Assembly (NCBI GenBank): GCA_020348925.1
Contig: CP070758.1
Location: forward strand, 2,556,259 to 2,620,258
Length of the DNA stretch: 64,000 nucleotides
Direction of reading: 5' to 3'
DNA from: Gemmatimonadota bacterium
Lineage (GTDB): Bacteria; JBHIER01; G020348925
Shown here one piece after another: positions 35,202-44,490 of the stretch (its first letter is position 1; each line of letters begins with the position of its first letter). The notes below the pieces were generated by a model. That model searched no databases. It saw only the letters and a program-made list of their open reading frames with translations, and had not been told where the DNA came from. The position numbers were made by a program, and so were the translations under genes.

Positions 35202-38168
35202 ATGAGGTGTTTCCGTATGGCTGTTCCTTTTGTTCTTCTGACCATTCTTTTTTCTGTCCTTGGAGCGGTTTCTGAGGGGGAGAGACCTTTTCTGGTAAAA
35301 ATTTCCAGGAGTGATCCCTCCGCCGTGACAGTGCTTCGAGAGCGGGGAATCCCGGTACATTTCAAGTTGCAAAAATGGTATATCGCCAGCGCTGAGAAAG
35401 CCGATCTCGAGCGGTTCGAGGCGGTTGGCATGGTCTATGATGTCCTTGATGAGGAGGCCTGGACACAACCCTATTATGTGATGAACAGGCCCGGCAGACA
35501 AGAACTTGGGAGCCTTCCTGATGTTGGCACGGTGCTGTTTCAAGACAATATGAAAGCTCTGGTGAAAATCGGGAGCGACGAAGCGCTGGAACTGGCTCGC
35601 TCCGGTTTTCAGTTCACGAAAATTTTCCAAAAAGCACTTCCGCTGTTCGATCCGGAGACCGAAGAGGCGCCTCGCATACGAGCGAGGCGTCAGACCGAAA
35701 ACGTCATCGGAGCCATAGTCAATCAGGTCTCGCAGGCGACTATTCAGTCGTATGTCCAGAGTCTTCAGGATTTTCAGACGAGGCTGTGGGCCAGCGAACC
35801 GATCTGGCCGGCGTCTCAGTGGATCTATGACAAATTCATCGAGTTCGGGTACACGGATGTCGTCTTCGAAGAGTTTATCGTATCCGGTGAGGACTATGTC
35901 TGGTATCAACCCGGTTATGATGTGGCCGTGCGGAATGTCATTGCCACAAAACCCGGGGTGCTCTATCCGGATATCGTTTATATCATCGGCGGCCATTATG
36001 ATTCCATTGTCATCGACGGGGTGACAGATCCGTACGTTTGGGCTCCTGGGGCCAACGACAATGCCACCGGCACTGTGGGTGCCATGGAGGCGGCTCGGAT
36101 TTTGGCCGATGTCGATCTCGATTGCACGGTGAAATTTGCGGCCTGGACCGCCGAAGAGATTGGCCTTTACGGTGCGGAGTATTATGCTGAGAACGCGCAC
36201 CAGCGGGGGGAGAATATTGCGCTGTACATCAATTACGATATGATCGCAAATCTCGACGAGAGCGATCCCGTCCGGGACATTAATATTGGTAGGAGTTCGG
36301 GCGCGGAAGCTTACAGCGATCTCATGGTGCAGATGATCAATCAATACACAACGCTGGTTCCAGATCCCTACATCACAGGAAGCGGCGGGAGTGATCACGG
36401 TCCTTTTATGCAGTACGGCTACGATATCCTGTACGCGTCGGAGGGCGACTTCAGTCCCCACTGGCACGAGCCGACGGACGTTGTCGACAATATGGATATC
36501 CCTTACTTTTGTGAGGTGGTCAAAATGGGATTGGCCACCTTGGCCACCCTGGCCGGACCGCCTGAGTCGTTTCCGGAACCACTGATTGCTTTTGAGGACT
36601 ACGAGATGGATGACGACGATGAGGGAGGGAGCACGGGGAACGAGAACGGCTATTTTGATGCCGGTGAAACCGTTCAGGTTTCACTCGCCTTGCACAACTA
36701 CGGTGATGCTCAGGCAAATAATGTGAGCGGTCGGCTGTATACCGACGATCCACTCGTGACCGTTTTGGACGACGAGGTCTCTTTCGGAAATATTCCTTCA
36801 GGCGGATCTGTGATGAGCCAGGGACAATTTCGCTTTGCCATATCTGAGGAGTGTCCGAACGGTCGGTATCTCAATTTTTCCCTCGATGCCAGCGCAAGTG
36901 ATGGATACGAATGGACGACATACTTCACCGCACGCGTCGCCCAGCCTGATTTTGTGTACCATACGTTCGATTTCGAAGAAACGGTTGGAGATGGAGATGG
37001 CGTTCTCGATCCCGGTGAGACCATAAGCTTGAAACTTTTCATTGGGAACACGGGATTGCGAGGCGGTTCGGGTATTACTGCTGAGCTTGAGACCGATGAT
37101 GCGGACGTATCGATTACGGACAACGAGGCAGTTTTTCCTGACTTGGCCCTTGGTGCTACGGTAGAGAATAGTGATCCCTTCAAATTTTCTATCAGTCAGG
37201 ACGCTGCATTTCACGCCATTCTTTTTACCGTTCGTCTTTCCGAAGGGGAAGGATATTATGAGACGGAATTGAATTTTCGCTTGCTCATAGGCCAGGGTCC
37301 AGTGCTGCTTGTTCCCGACGACGGTGGTACCGGTAACGAAGGGTATTACATTGAGGCGTTTCAAAGCCTGGGTGTTCCGTATGAAGTTGCTGAAGTCCAG
37401 GGTGTTGCCAAGACCGTTTCGAGTGGACTTCTTGACTATTCGGAAGTGATCTGGTTCACCGGCGCTGCGGAGAGCAACACCCTGACCCCTGATGATCAGA
37501 GCGATCTTGAAACCTTTCTCAACGGCGGTGGCAGGCTGCTTCTCTCCGGGAGCATGATCGGTTATGAAACTGGGAACACTTCGTTCTACAGGGAATATCT
37601 CCACGGTGACTACGTCTCTTTCATCACAATGCTTCATCACCTCAATGGTGTGCCGTCAAACCCCGTGGTGGGCGGATATACCATTACGCTCACAGCGGAG
37701 GGTTCGAACGCTCAGGGGTTTGCCGGTGAGACGGATCCCATCAGTCCAGCCGTTTCGATTTTCAATTATGATCGGAGCACAGAGGAGGGACCGGGTCTCA
37801 TCAGGTCGAGCGGCAGCGGTGCGTTGACAGTGGAGACGTCGGTTTACAAAGTCGTCTATTTCTCATTTGGCGTCGAAGGGATCGAGCCACTGGAGGATCG
37901 CGTCCAAGTTTTGGCGGATGTCTTATCGTGGTTCAAGGAGCCGGGAGTGAACAAAGGCGATGTGGACGGGAACGGGACGACGGATATCATTGATGCTGTT
38001 GTCGCCGTGAATATTGTCCTGGGGATGCTGCAACCGGATGAAGGGCAGAGGGCTCGGGCTGATATGAATTACGATGGTGCGATTGATATCCTCGATGTTG
38101 TCAAAGTCGTGAACGCCGTGTTGGGAAGTAGTGGAAAAGTCGCAGGTGGTGTGTCCACGGATATGTAA
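35202..38168 (+). CDS. Secreted M28 metallopeptidase with dockerin (988 aa)
   Basis: ATG 35202 is chosen because AAAGGAGAGGACGTG precedes it and a signal peptide (MRCFRMAVPFVLLTILFSVL) starts there. The open frame reaches back to 35061, but those 47 codons fall over the leader. The M28 ligands are intact: GGHYDS (His265), GANDNATG, TAEEIGLYGA, NYDM and HWHEPTD. Two Ig-like modules, the GATase-like domain and a dockerin (~918-978) follow. It is a recent paralogue of the gene at 31856, with shared leader, terminator and N-terminus. A strong terminator closes the unit. Confidence 0.9.
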   Translation: MRCFRMAVPFVLLTILFSVLGAVSEGERPFLVKISRSDPSAVTVLRERGIPVHFKLQKWYIASAEKADLERFEAVGMVYDVLDEEAWTQPYYVMNRPGRQELGSLPDVGTVLFQDNMKALVKIGSDEALELARSGFQFTKIFQKALPLFDPETEEAPRIRARRQTENVIGAIVNQVSQATIQSYVQSLQDFQTRLWASEPIWPASQWIYDKFIEFGYTDVVFEEFIVSGEDYVWYQPGYDVAVRNVIATKPGVLYPDIVYIIGGHYDSIVIDGVTDPYVWAPGANDNATGTVGAMEAARILADVDLDCTVKFAAWTAEEIGLYGAEYYAENAHQRGENIALYINYDMIANLDESDPVRDINIGRSSGAEAYSDLMVQMINQYTTLVPDPYITGSGGSDHGPFMQYGYDILYASEGDFSPHWHEPTDVVDNMDIPYFCEVVKMGLATLATLAGPPESFPEPLIAFEDYEMDDDDEGGSTGNENGYFDAGETVQVSLALHNYGDAQANNVSGRLYTDDPLVTVLDDEVSFGNIPSGGSVMSQGQFRFAISEECPNGRYLNFSLDASASDGYEWTTYFTARVAQPDFVYHTFDFEETVGDGDGVLDPGETISLKLFIGNTGLRGGSGITAELETDDADVSITDNEAVFPDLALGATVENSDPFKFSISQDAAFHAILFTVRLSEGEGYYETELNFRLLIGQGPVLLVPDDGGTGNEGYYIEAFQSLGVPYEVAEVQGVAKTVSSGLLDYSEVIWFTGAAESNTLTPDDQSDLETFLNGGGRLLLSGSMIGYETGNTSFYREYLHGDYVSFITMLHHLNGVPSNPVVGGYTITLTAEGSNAQGFAGETDPISPAVSIFNYDRSTEEGPGLIRSSGSGALTVETSVYKVVYFSFGVEGIEPLEDRVQVLADVLSWFKEPGVNKGDVDGNGTTDIIDAVVAVNIVLGMLQPDEGQRARADMNYDGAIDILDVVKVVNAVLGSSGKVAGGVSTDM

Positions 38169-38209
38169 GTTTGAGTCCGTCGTTTGAAGAACATTTTGTA
38201 CAATCCAAG

Positions 38210-38276
38210 AAGGGGGTATACTTTTACAACGCCTTCCGAAGTGATGATGTAGAAGTACACCCCTTTCCTTTTTTTC
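38210..38276 (+). terminator. Strong rho-independent terminator
   Basis: A stem of about 17 bp with one mismatch (AAGGGGGTATACTTTTAC / GTAGAAGTACACCCCTTT) is followed by CCTTTTTTT. It ends the transcript of the gene at 35202. Confidence 0.85.
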
Positions 38277-38360
38277 AACGTATTTGAAAAAAGGTGAAGG
38301 AAGGAAATCGAAAGAGCTGTTTGTGCACGAGGGATCAAGATCCCCAGAAGGAGACATACG

Positions 38361-41303
38361 ATGCCCAAGAATGCGGGCCTTATTCTGAGACGAATTTTCG
38401 CATGCTGCTTCGTCAGTGTGATGTGTGTTCTGACGCTTGCCGCACAGGAATCTCGGCCGTATTTGGTCAAGGTTTCTCGGGGTGATGCGTCTTCAGTTTC
38501 AACACTCCGGGACCGTGGGATTCCGGTTCATTTTAAGTTGGAGCAATGGTACATAGCGAGCGCTGGCCAGGACGATCTTGAACGGTTCGAACAACAGGGG
38601 ATAGACTACGGCGTGCTTGATGAGGAAGCCTGGAGCCAATCATATTACCTGATAAACAGGCCGGATAGGAAAGAGCTCGGCACCATGCCTGACGTCGGCA
38701 CGGTGGTTTTTCAGGACTCTGTCAAGGCCATTGTAAAGATCGATCGTCAGGGTGCTGTGGACCTGGCCCGGTCGGATTTTCAGCTGACAAGAATTTATCA
38801 GAAAGCACTTCCTCTTCTCGACGATCAGGAGCGCGAGACAGTACGCCTCAAAGAGAGGCATCGCACCGAGGATGTCATAGGGGCGATTGTCAACCAAGTT
38901 TCACAAGCAACGATTCAGTCGTATGTCCAACGACTCCAGGATTACGGGACGAGGCTGTACGCCAGCGATTCAATCTGGGTGGCCTCTCAGTGGATGTACG
39001 ATCTCTTCATCGAGTTCGGTTACACGGATGTTGTCTTCGACGATTTCATCATACCCGAAGAGGAAGACGACTACTATCAGCCCGGATACGATGTTCCGGT
39101 TCGAAATGTGGTTGCGACGAAACCCGGGGTTCTCTATCCTGATGTCGTTATCATCATTGGGGGTCATTACGACTCCATTGTTTTTGACGGAACAGATCCG
39201 TACGTCTGGGCCCCGGGAGCGAACGACAATGCCTCTGGGACGGTAGGAGCATTGGAGGCAGCCCGAATACTGGCCGATATCGACCTTGATTGTACGGTCA
39301 AATTTGCCTGCTGGACCGCGGAAGAGATCGGCCTCGAGGGTGCCTGGCATTATGCTGAAAATGCCTACAATCGAGGGGAGAACATTGTCCTCTATATCAA
39401 TTACGATATGATCGCGAATCTCGACGAGAGCGATCCTGTGCGGGATATTAACATTGGCAGAAGTTCCGGCGCCCAAACCTTCGGTGATCTCATGGTGCAG
39501 ATGGCCCATCAGTACACGTCATTGGTTCCGAGTCCTTATGTCACTTCAGGAGGCGGCAGCGATCATGCTCCTTTTATCCAGTACGATTACGATATCCTGT
39601 ACGCTTCGGAGGGTGATTTCAGCCCCCACTGGCACAGGGCGACGGATGTCGTCGAAAATATGGACATCCCCTACTTTTCTGAAGCGGTCAAAATGGGTTT
39701 GGCCACTCTGGTATCCGTCGCCGGTCCGCCGGAATCCTTTCCCGATCCCATGATTGCTTTTCATGACTATGAGATGGATGATGATAGTGAGGGCGGCAGT
39801 GTCGGCAATGGAAATGGGTACTTTGATGCTGGTGAGACGATTCAGGTGACCCTGACATTGCATAATTACGGGGACACTCAGGCTGATGATGTGAGCGGAA
39901 TTTTATCGACGAACAATACCCATGTCACGCTCTTGGACGATGTCCAGACCTTTGGAGACATCCCCTCAGGGGAGACACGGGAGAGCGCGGGACAATTTCG
40001 TTTCGCCATCTCGCAGAATGCACCGAATGGACGATATATCAATTTCTCCGTTGATGCAACGTCTTCGAGCGGTCAGAGCTGGACGACGTATTTTTCAGTG
40101 CGCATCGAGCAACCTTCTTTTATGTACCATACCTATGGCTACGACGAGATCGAGGGGAATGGTGATGGTGTCCTCGATGCCGGTGAGACCGTGGATGTGT
40201 ATGTGCTCATAGAGAATACAGGACTCAGGAGTACCTCTGGAATATCGGTTGCCCTGGAGTCCGACGATCCAGACGTGACGATCTTGGATGATCAGGCGGT
40301 ATTTCCTGATATGGGGGTGCATGTTCAGGCTGACAACAGAAGTGATCCCTTCACGTTTTCTTTGAGTCGAGATGCGGCTCCTCATGCCATCGAGTTTGCC
40401 GTGCACGTCTCCGAAGGAGAGGGATACTTTCAGACAGATATACCCTTTCGCATACTCATCGGCCAAGGAACGGTTTTGCTCGTCGTGGATGACGGAGGCG
40501 TGGATAATTCGGAGTATTATACTCAGGCACTGAAACACATGGGTGTCATGTATGACGTGCGCACCATGGAAGCACGGGGTAAGATTGTGGTGGATGATCT
40601 GTCCGAATATGATGACGTCATTTGGTTTACAGGGGCCATCGGGATGGAGACGTTGACCGAGGAAGATCAGGTGACATTGGCCGATTACCTTGATGGCGGA
40701 GGGCATCTTTTTCTCTCAGGTAATTTGATCGGCTTTGATATCGGTACGACGCCTTTCTATCATGACTATCTCCACGCCAAGTACGTTCATTTCTTCACCC
40801 GTCTTCATCATCTCAAGGGTGTTTCTTCCAATCCGGTGGTCGATAATATGCCCATCATGTTAGCCGCAGACGGTGAAAACCTGCAGTCCTTTACCGGAGA
40901 GACGGATCCTGTTCCACCTGCGTTCTCAGTCTTCAATTACGATCGGGAGACTGATGAAGGCCCGGGAGATATTCGCTCCTCGGGGAGTGGAGCCTTGGCC
41001 TTTGAGAATGAGCAGTACAAACTCGTGTATTGTTCCTTCGGTTTTGAGGGCGTAGAACCTTTTGAACAACGAGTGGCTCTTTTGAGCAAGGTCTTGACCT
41101 GGTTCAGAGCACCTGTGATGGTGAGGGGCGATGTGAACGGCGATGGCCTGTTCAACGTTTTGGACGTGGTCTTCTGCGTGAAGATTTCCTTGGAACTGTA
41201 TGATCCCAGCCGTGAGGAATTTACACAGAGCGATGTGAATTACGATGGATCTGTGGATGTCTTTGATGTTATGGGAATAGTATACCGAAGCATTCACAAA
41301 TGA
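38361..41303 (+). CDS. Secreted M28 metallopeptidase with atypical dockerin (980 aa)
   Basis: AGAAGGAGACATACG precedes ATG 38361. The head is subfamily A with an intact metal site: GGHYDS (His269), GANDNASG, TAEEIGLEGA, NYDM and HWHRATD. Two Ig-like modules and a GATase-like domain follow. The domain departs from the others (DYDDVIWFTGAIGMETLTEED, HFFTRLHHLKG). The dockerin (~922-978) is also unlike its neighbours: DVNGDGLFNVLD and DVNYDGSVDVFD, with CVKISLELYDPSREEF between the loops. It lacks the DIIDAVVAVNIVLGMHQP consensus. If dockerin sequence decides cohesin choice, this enzyme may dock elsewhere. Confidence 0.9.
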   Translation: MPKNAGLILRRIFACCFVSVMCVLTLAAQESRPYLVKVSRGDASSVSTLRDRGIPVHFKLEQWYIASAGQDDLERFEQQGIDYGVLDEEAWSQSYYLINRPDRKELGTMPDVGTVVFQDSVKAIVKIDRQGAVDLARSDFQLTRIYQKALPLLDDQERETVRLKERHRTEDVIGAIVNQVSQATIQSYVQRLQDYGTRLYASDSIWVASQWMYDLFIEFGYTDVVFDDFIIPEEEDDYYQPGYDVPVRNVVATKPGVLYPDVVIIIGGHYDSIVFDGTDPYVWAPGANDNASGTVGALEAARILADIDLDCTVKFACWTAEEIGLEGAWHYAENAYNRGENIVLYINYDMIANLDESDPVRDINIGRSSGAQTFGDLMVQMAHQYTSLVPSPYVTSGGGSDHAPFIQYDYDILYASEGDFSPHWHRATDVVENMDIPYFSEAVKMGLATLVSVAGPPESFPDPMIAFHDYEMDDDSEGGSVGNGNGYFDAGETIQVTLTLHNYGDTQADDVSGILSTNNTHVTLLDDVQTFGDIPSGETRESAGQFRFAISQNAPNGRYINFSVDATSSSGQSWTTYFSVRIEQPSFMYHTYGYDEIEGNGDGVLDAGETVDVYVLIENTGLRSTSGISVALESDDPDVTILDDQAVFPDMGVHVQADNRSDPFTFSLSRDAAPHAIEFAVHVSEGEGYFQTDIPFRILIGQGTVLLVVDDGGVDNSEYYTQALKHMGVMYDVRTMEARGKIVVDDLSEYDDVIWFTGAIGMETLTEEDQVTLADYLDGGGHLFLSGNLIGFDIGTTPFYHDYLHAKYVHFFTRLHHLKGVSSNPVVDNMPIMLAADGENLQSFTGETDPVPPAFSVFNYDRETDEGPGDIRSSGSGALAFENEQYKLVYCSFGFEGVEPFEQRVALLSKVLTWFRAPVMVRGDVNGDGLFNVLDVVFCVKISLELYDPSREEFTQSDVNYDGSVDVFDVMGIVYRSIHK

Positions 41304-41304
41304 A

Positions 41305-41323
41305 CCCTGCGGCATCCGCAGGG
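41305..41323 (+). terminator. Short hairpin after array member 38361
   Basis: CCCTGCGG / CCGCAGGG with a CAT loop begins 2 nt after the stop codon and is followed by AAAA rather than T. It may protect the 3' end or act with the next hairpin. Confidence 0.5.
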
Positions 41324-41328
41324 AAAAC

Positions 41329-41356
41329 GAGACAGCACCTCTGTCCGTGCTGTCTC
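41329..41356 (+). promoter_or_regulatory. Leader hairpin of M28 subfamily B, copy 2
   Basis: GAGACAGCAC and GTGCTGTCTC pair perfectly over 10 bp with an 8-nt loop. ACTCTTTGAAAGAGAGG and ATG 41380 follow. It is homologous to 25377-25403 before the paralogue at 25428. Confidence 0.55.
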
Positions 41357-41379
41357 ACTCTTTGAAAGAGAGGATACCG

Positions 41380-44328
41380 ATGAAAACAAAAGCGTTCAGA
41401 GCGGGAATATGCCTTCTTTTGACCGTCATGCTGTTCTGCTCTGACAGGCCGTGCTGCGCCAAGACCGAAGATCTCCTGATGATCTCGTTGTCGGCCCTCA
41501 CAAGAGAGCAGATACAGTTCGTAGAAGGGGAGTGCGTGTCCTACGGTCATATAGACGATCAGACCATTGTGGCCCTGACGAAGGAAGAGGAATTGGCCGC
41601 GTATCAGAACGAGGGTCTGGCCTATGAGATCCTGGGTGATTTCGCCGACGGCAGTCGGTTCTTTCTTGTCTCGTTTGTGTCTTTCGAGCAACGTGACAAG
41701 CTTGATGAAATAGGGCAGGTCGTGTTCATCCAGGGGGATCGAGCGCTCTTGCGTGTGGAAGCCCATTGGGATCGCACACTGCCCAAATATGGAATCGAAT
41801 TGGTCAAAGCGTTTTTTGTCCCGAAGCAGGCTGTTCATCAAAAGCGGTTGCCTGTGAGCCGTTCTCCCCTCCTCAGTGACATCGTTCACGAGGTGTCGCC
41901 TGTGAGAATTTATAATTTCATACTCGATCTACAAAACTTCCAAACGCGGTTTGCCTACGCTGAGGAGTGCAGTTTGGCGGCGAACTACCTTATCGAACAA
42001 TTCGAGAGCTGGGGCCTTGAGGTGACGGAACACTGGTTTTTCAATTCCGCTTGGATCAGTTATCAGGATCCCCAGCGGAACATCATCGCCACACTCCCTG
42101 GGACAACGTACCCGGATGAGATTGTCGCCATATGCGCTCACTACGATTCCTATTCGGAGGAGGATCCGTGGAATTACGCTCCGGGGGCCGATGATAATGC
42201 CAGCGGTACGGCGGCCGTGCTTGAGACCGCGAGGATTTTGAGTCAATATGGTTCGGAACGGACCTTACAGTTTATTTGCTTTGGTGGCGAAGAGCAGTGG
42301 ATGATAGGCTCATACGCGTACGTCGAGGAGCGAAGGGCTGCCGGAGACAATTTTGTGGCTGTCATCAACAATGATATGATCGCATATACCGGTGAGGGGA
42401 AATTCGAGGACATCGAGGTGGACTGCATACCGGAGACCGAGTGGATGGCCGATGATGTTATGGCCCTGGCGTCGGATTTTGTGACGTACCCTATGACGAA
42501 GAACGTCGACTGGGGAAATGTCTCCGACCACACACCTTTTTGGGAAAACGGGTATCCTGCTATCGAGCTGGCGGAGGATGAGGCCAATGAGGTCTGGGGC
42601 GGGACAAGTCCGTACTACCATACACCCGGAGATGTTATCGAGACATTGAATTTTGAATTTGCCACACAGATTGTGAAGATGAATGCTGCGGCCCTGGCTT
42701 CGTGGGCAGATGTGAGTGTGACCGGATCTGCTGTAGCCTGTGGGGAACATATGATAGATGATGACGATCTCGGTGAGAGTCAGGGAAACGGGAATGGATA
42801 CGTAGATCCCGGAGAGACGATTGAACTTGTAGTCTTCCTGAATAATATAGGTGTTAGTAATGTTTCAGGAGTGAGTGGTACGCTACAGACTGACGATGAG
42901 TACGTCACTCTCATCAGAAGTACAGTTGCATTCGGCGACATAGGTGCCGGCGGCTCAATCCCGGGACAGGATCCCTTCACCTTCACCGTCTCACAGAATT
43001 GCCCCAATGGTCACCAGATACTCTTTTCACTCACTATTGAGGATGATCAGGCGAGAGTGTGGGAGGGCGGGCTCGTCGTGGAAGTCCTTCAACCGATATT
43101 CGTGTTCCACTCTCATTCCTTTGAGGAGGTTGGAGGAAATGGAGACAGCGTCCTCGATCCCGGTGAGACAGCAAACCTCTACGTTTTTTTGGAAAACATC
43201 GGTTTCCGGGGTGCTTCGGGAATCACGGCTCATCTCGAAACGGATGATCCTGACGTATCGATTGCCGACGGAGAAGCTGTTTTCCCTGATATTGCGGTCG
43301 GTGAGCATTCCGGGAACACGGCCGCTCCATTCACGTTCTCGGTGCAGGAAACAGCGTCCCTCCATACGATTCTCTTCACCGTGCATGTCTCTGAAGGGAT
43401 GGGCTGTTCCCACGCTGATGTGACCGTTCGGTTGCTTATTGGACAAGGGACTGTCCTCCTCATACCGGACGACGGCGGGATCGGGAACGAAAATTACTAC
43501 ATTGACGCATTCCGATATTTGGGCGTTCCATATGAGATTGGCGACGTTCAGGGCGTGCCCAAACCTGTTTCCGATGGGCTTCTCGATTATTCGGAGGTCA
43601 TATGGTTCACAGGGGCGGGAGAGAGGAACACACTGATGCCGGAGGATCAGAGCAGCCTGGAGAGTTTTCTCAATGAGGGTGGGAAACTGCTTTTATCCGG
43701 GAGCATGATCGGTTACGATGTGGGCAACACTTCTTTTTACAGAAGCTATTTACATGGGCACTATGTTTCCTTTATGACGATGCTCCACCATCTCAATGGG
43801 GCTCCGTCGAACCCGGTGGTCGGTGAGATGGATATAGCACTTTCATCAACTGGGAATAACGCTCAGTCGTTTGCTGGGGAGATCGATGCGATCCCCCCGG
43901 CCGTATCAATCTTTGAATATGATCGTGCCACGGAAGAGGGGTCGGGTGTTATCAGATCGAGCGGGAGCGGTGCACTCGCTGTGGAAACGTCGGTCTACAA
44001 GGTGGCCTATTTCTCATTCGGTATCGAGGGTATCGAACCTGTGGAGGATCGTGCCCAGGTCTTGGCGGATGTCCTGCTCTGGTTCAAGGCACCTGGAATT
44101 GACAAGGGTGATGTGGACGGAAATGGGACCATCGATATTATTGATGCTGTTGTAGGGGTGAATATTGTTATCGGTCTTCATCAGCCGAGTGAGGAAGAGA
44201 TCGCCCGGGCCGACATGAATTATGACGGGGAAGTCAATATTGTTGATGTGGTTAAAATCGTGAATGCTGTCCTGGGGAGTAGTGGCAAGGCGATGGGTGT
44301 CCGCGTTACGAAGAATGAGATTCGATAG
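41380..44328 (+). CDS. Secreted M28 metallopeptidase, subfamily B, with dockerin (982 aa)
   Basis: ATG 41380 follows AAAGAGAGG; an upstream in-frame GTG at 41347 lies inside the leader hairpin and is rejected. The signal peptide starts MKTKAFRAGICLLLTVMLF and the pro-region EDLLMISLSALTRE. The metal site is complete: CAHYDS (His254), GADDNASGT, GGEEQWMIGS, NNDM and YYHTPGD. The head is nearly the same as that of the gene at 25428, more than 13 kb upstream, while the genes between them are subfamily A. Two Ig-like modules, the GATase-like domain and a dockerin (~909-968) follow, with loops DVDGNGTIDIID and DMNYDGEVNIVD. Confidence 0.9.
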   Translation: MKTKAFRAGICLLLTVMLFCSDRPCCAKTEDLLMISLSALTREQIQFVEGECVSYGHIDDQTIVALTKEEELAAYQNEGLAYEILGDFADGSRFFLVSFVSFEQRDKLDEIGQVVFIQGDRALLRVEAHWDRTLPKYGIELVKAFFVPKQAVHQKRLPVSRSPLLSDIVHEVSPVRIYNFILDLQNFQTRFAYAEECSLAANYLIEQFESWGLEVTEHWFFNSAWISYQDPQRNIIATLPGTTYPDEIVAICAHYDSYSEEDPWNYAPGADDNASGTAAVLETARILSQYGSERTLQFICFGGEEQWMIGSYAYVEERRAAGDNFVAVINNDMIAYTGEGKFEDIEVDCIPETEWMADDVMALASDFVTYPMTKNVDWGNVSDHTPFWENGYPAIELAEDEANEVWGGTSPYYHTPGDVIETLNFEFATQIVKMNAAALASWADVSVTGSAVACGEHMIDDDDLGESQGNGNGYVDPGETIELVVFLNNIGVSNVSGVSGTLQTDDEYVTLIRSTVAFGDIGAGGSIPGQDPFTFTVSQNCPNGHQILFSLTIEDDQARVWEGGLVVEVLQPIFVFHSHSFEEVGGNGDSVLDPGETANLYVFLENIGFRGASGITAHLETDDPDVSIADGEAVFPDIAVGEHSGNTAAPFTFSVQETASLHTILFTVHVSEGMGCSHADVTVRLLIGQGTVLLIPDDGGIGNENYYIDAFRYLGVPYEIGDVQGVPKPVSDGLLDYSEVIWFTGAGERNTLMPEDQSSLESFLNEGGKLLLSGSMIGYDVGNTSFYRSYLHGHYVSFMTMLHHLNGAPSNPVVGEMDIALSSTGNNAQSFAGEIDAIPPAVSIFEYDRATEEGSGVIRSSGSGALAVETSVYKVAYFSFGIEGIEPVEDRAQVLADVLLWFKAPGIDKGDVDGNGTIDIIDAVVGVNIVIGLHQPSEEEIARADMNYDGEVNIVDVVKIVNAVLGSSGKAMGVRVTKNEIR

Positions 44329-44490
44329 AGTGGTATCGCACTGAGAATGTGTTTAAAGTGAAAATATTGAATTCCGAATGAATCATGTGAGCGGCGACCC
44401 CTGACGTGCATTGTTTCGCCATTCTTTTGTTACATAATGAGATACCGTCATCGAAGAGATTGCGTCGGACGGCTTGAAAGGAGAAAACCC

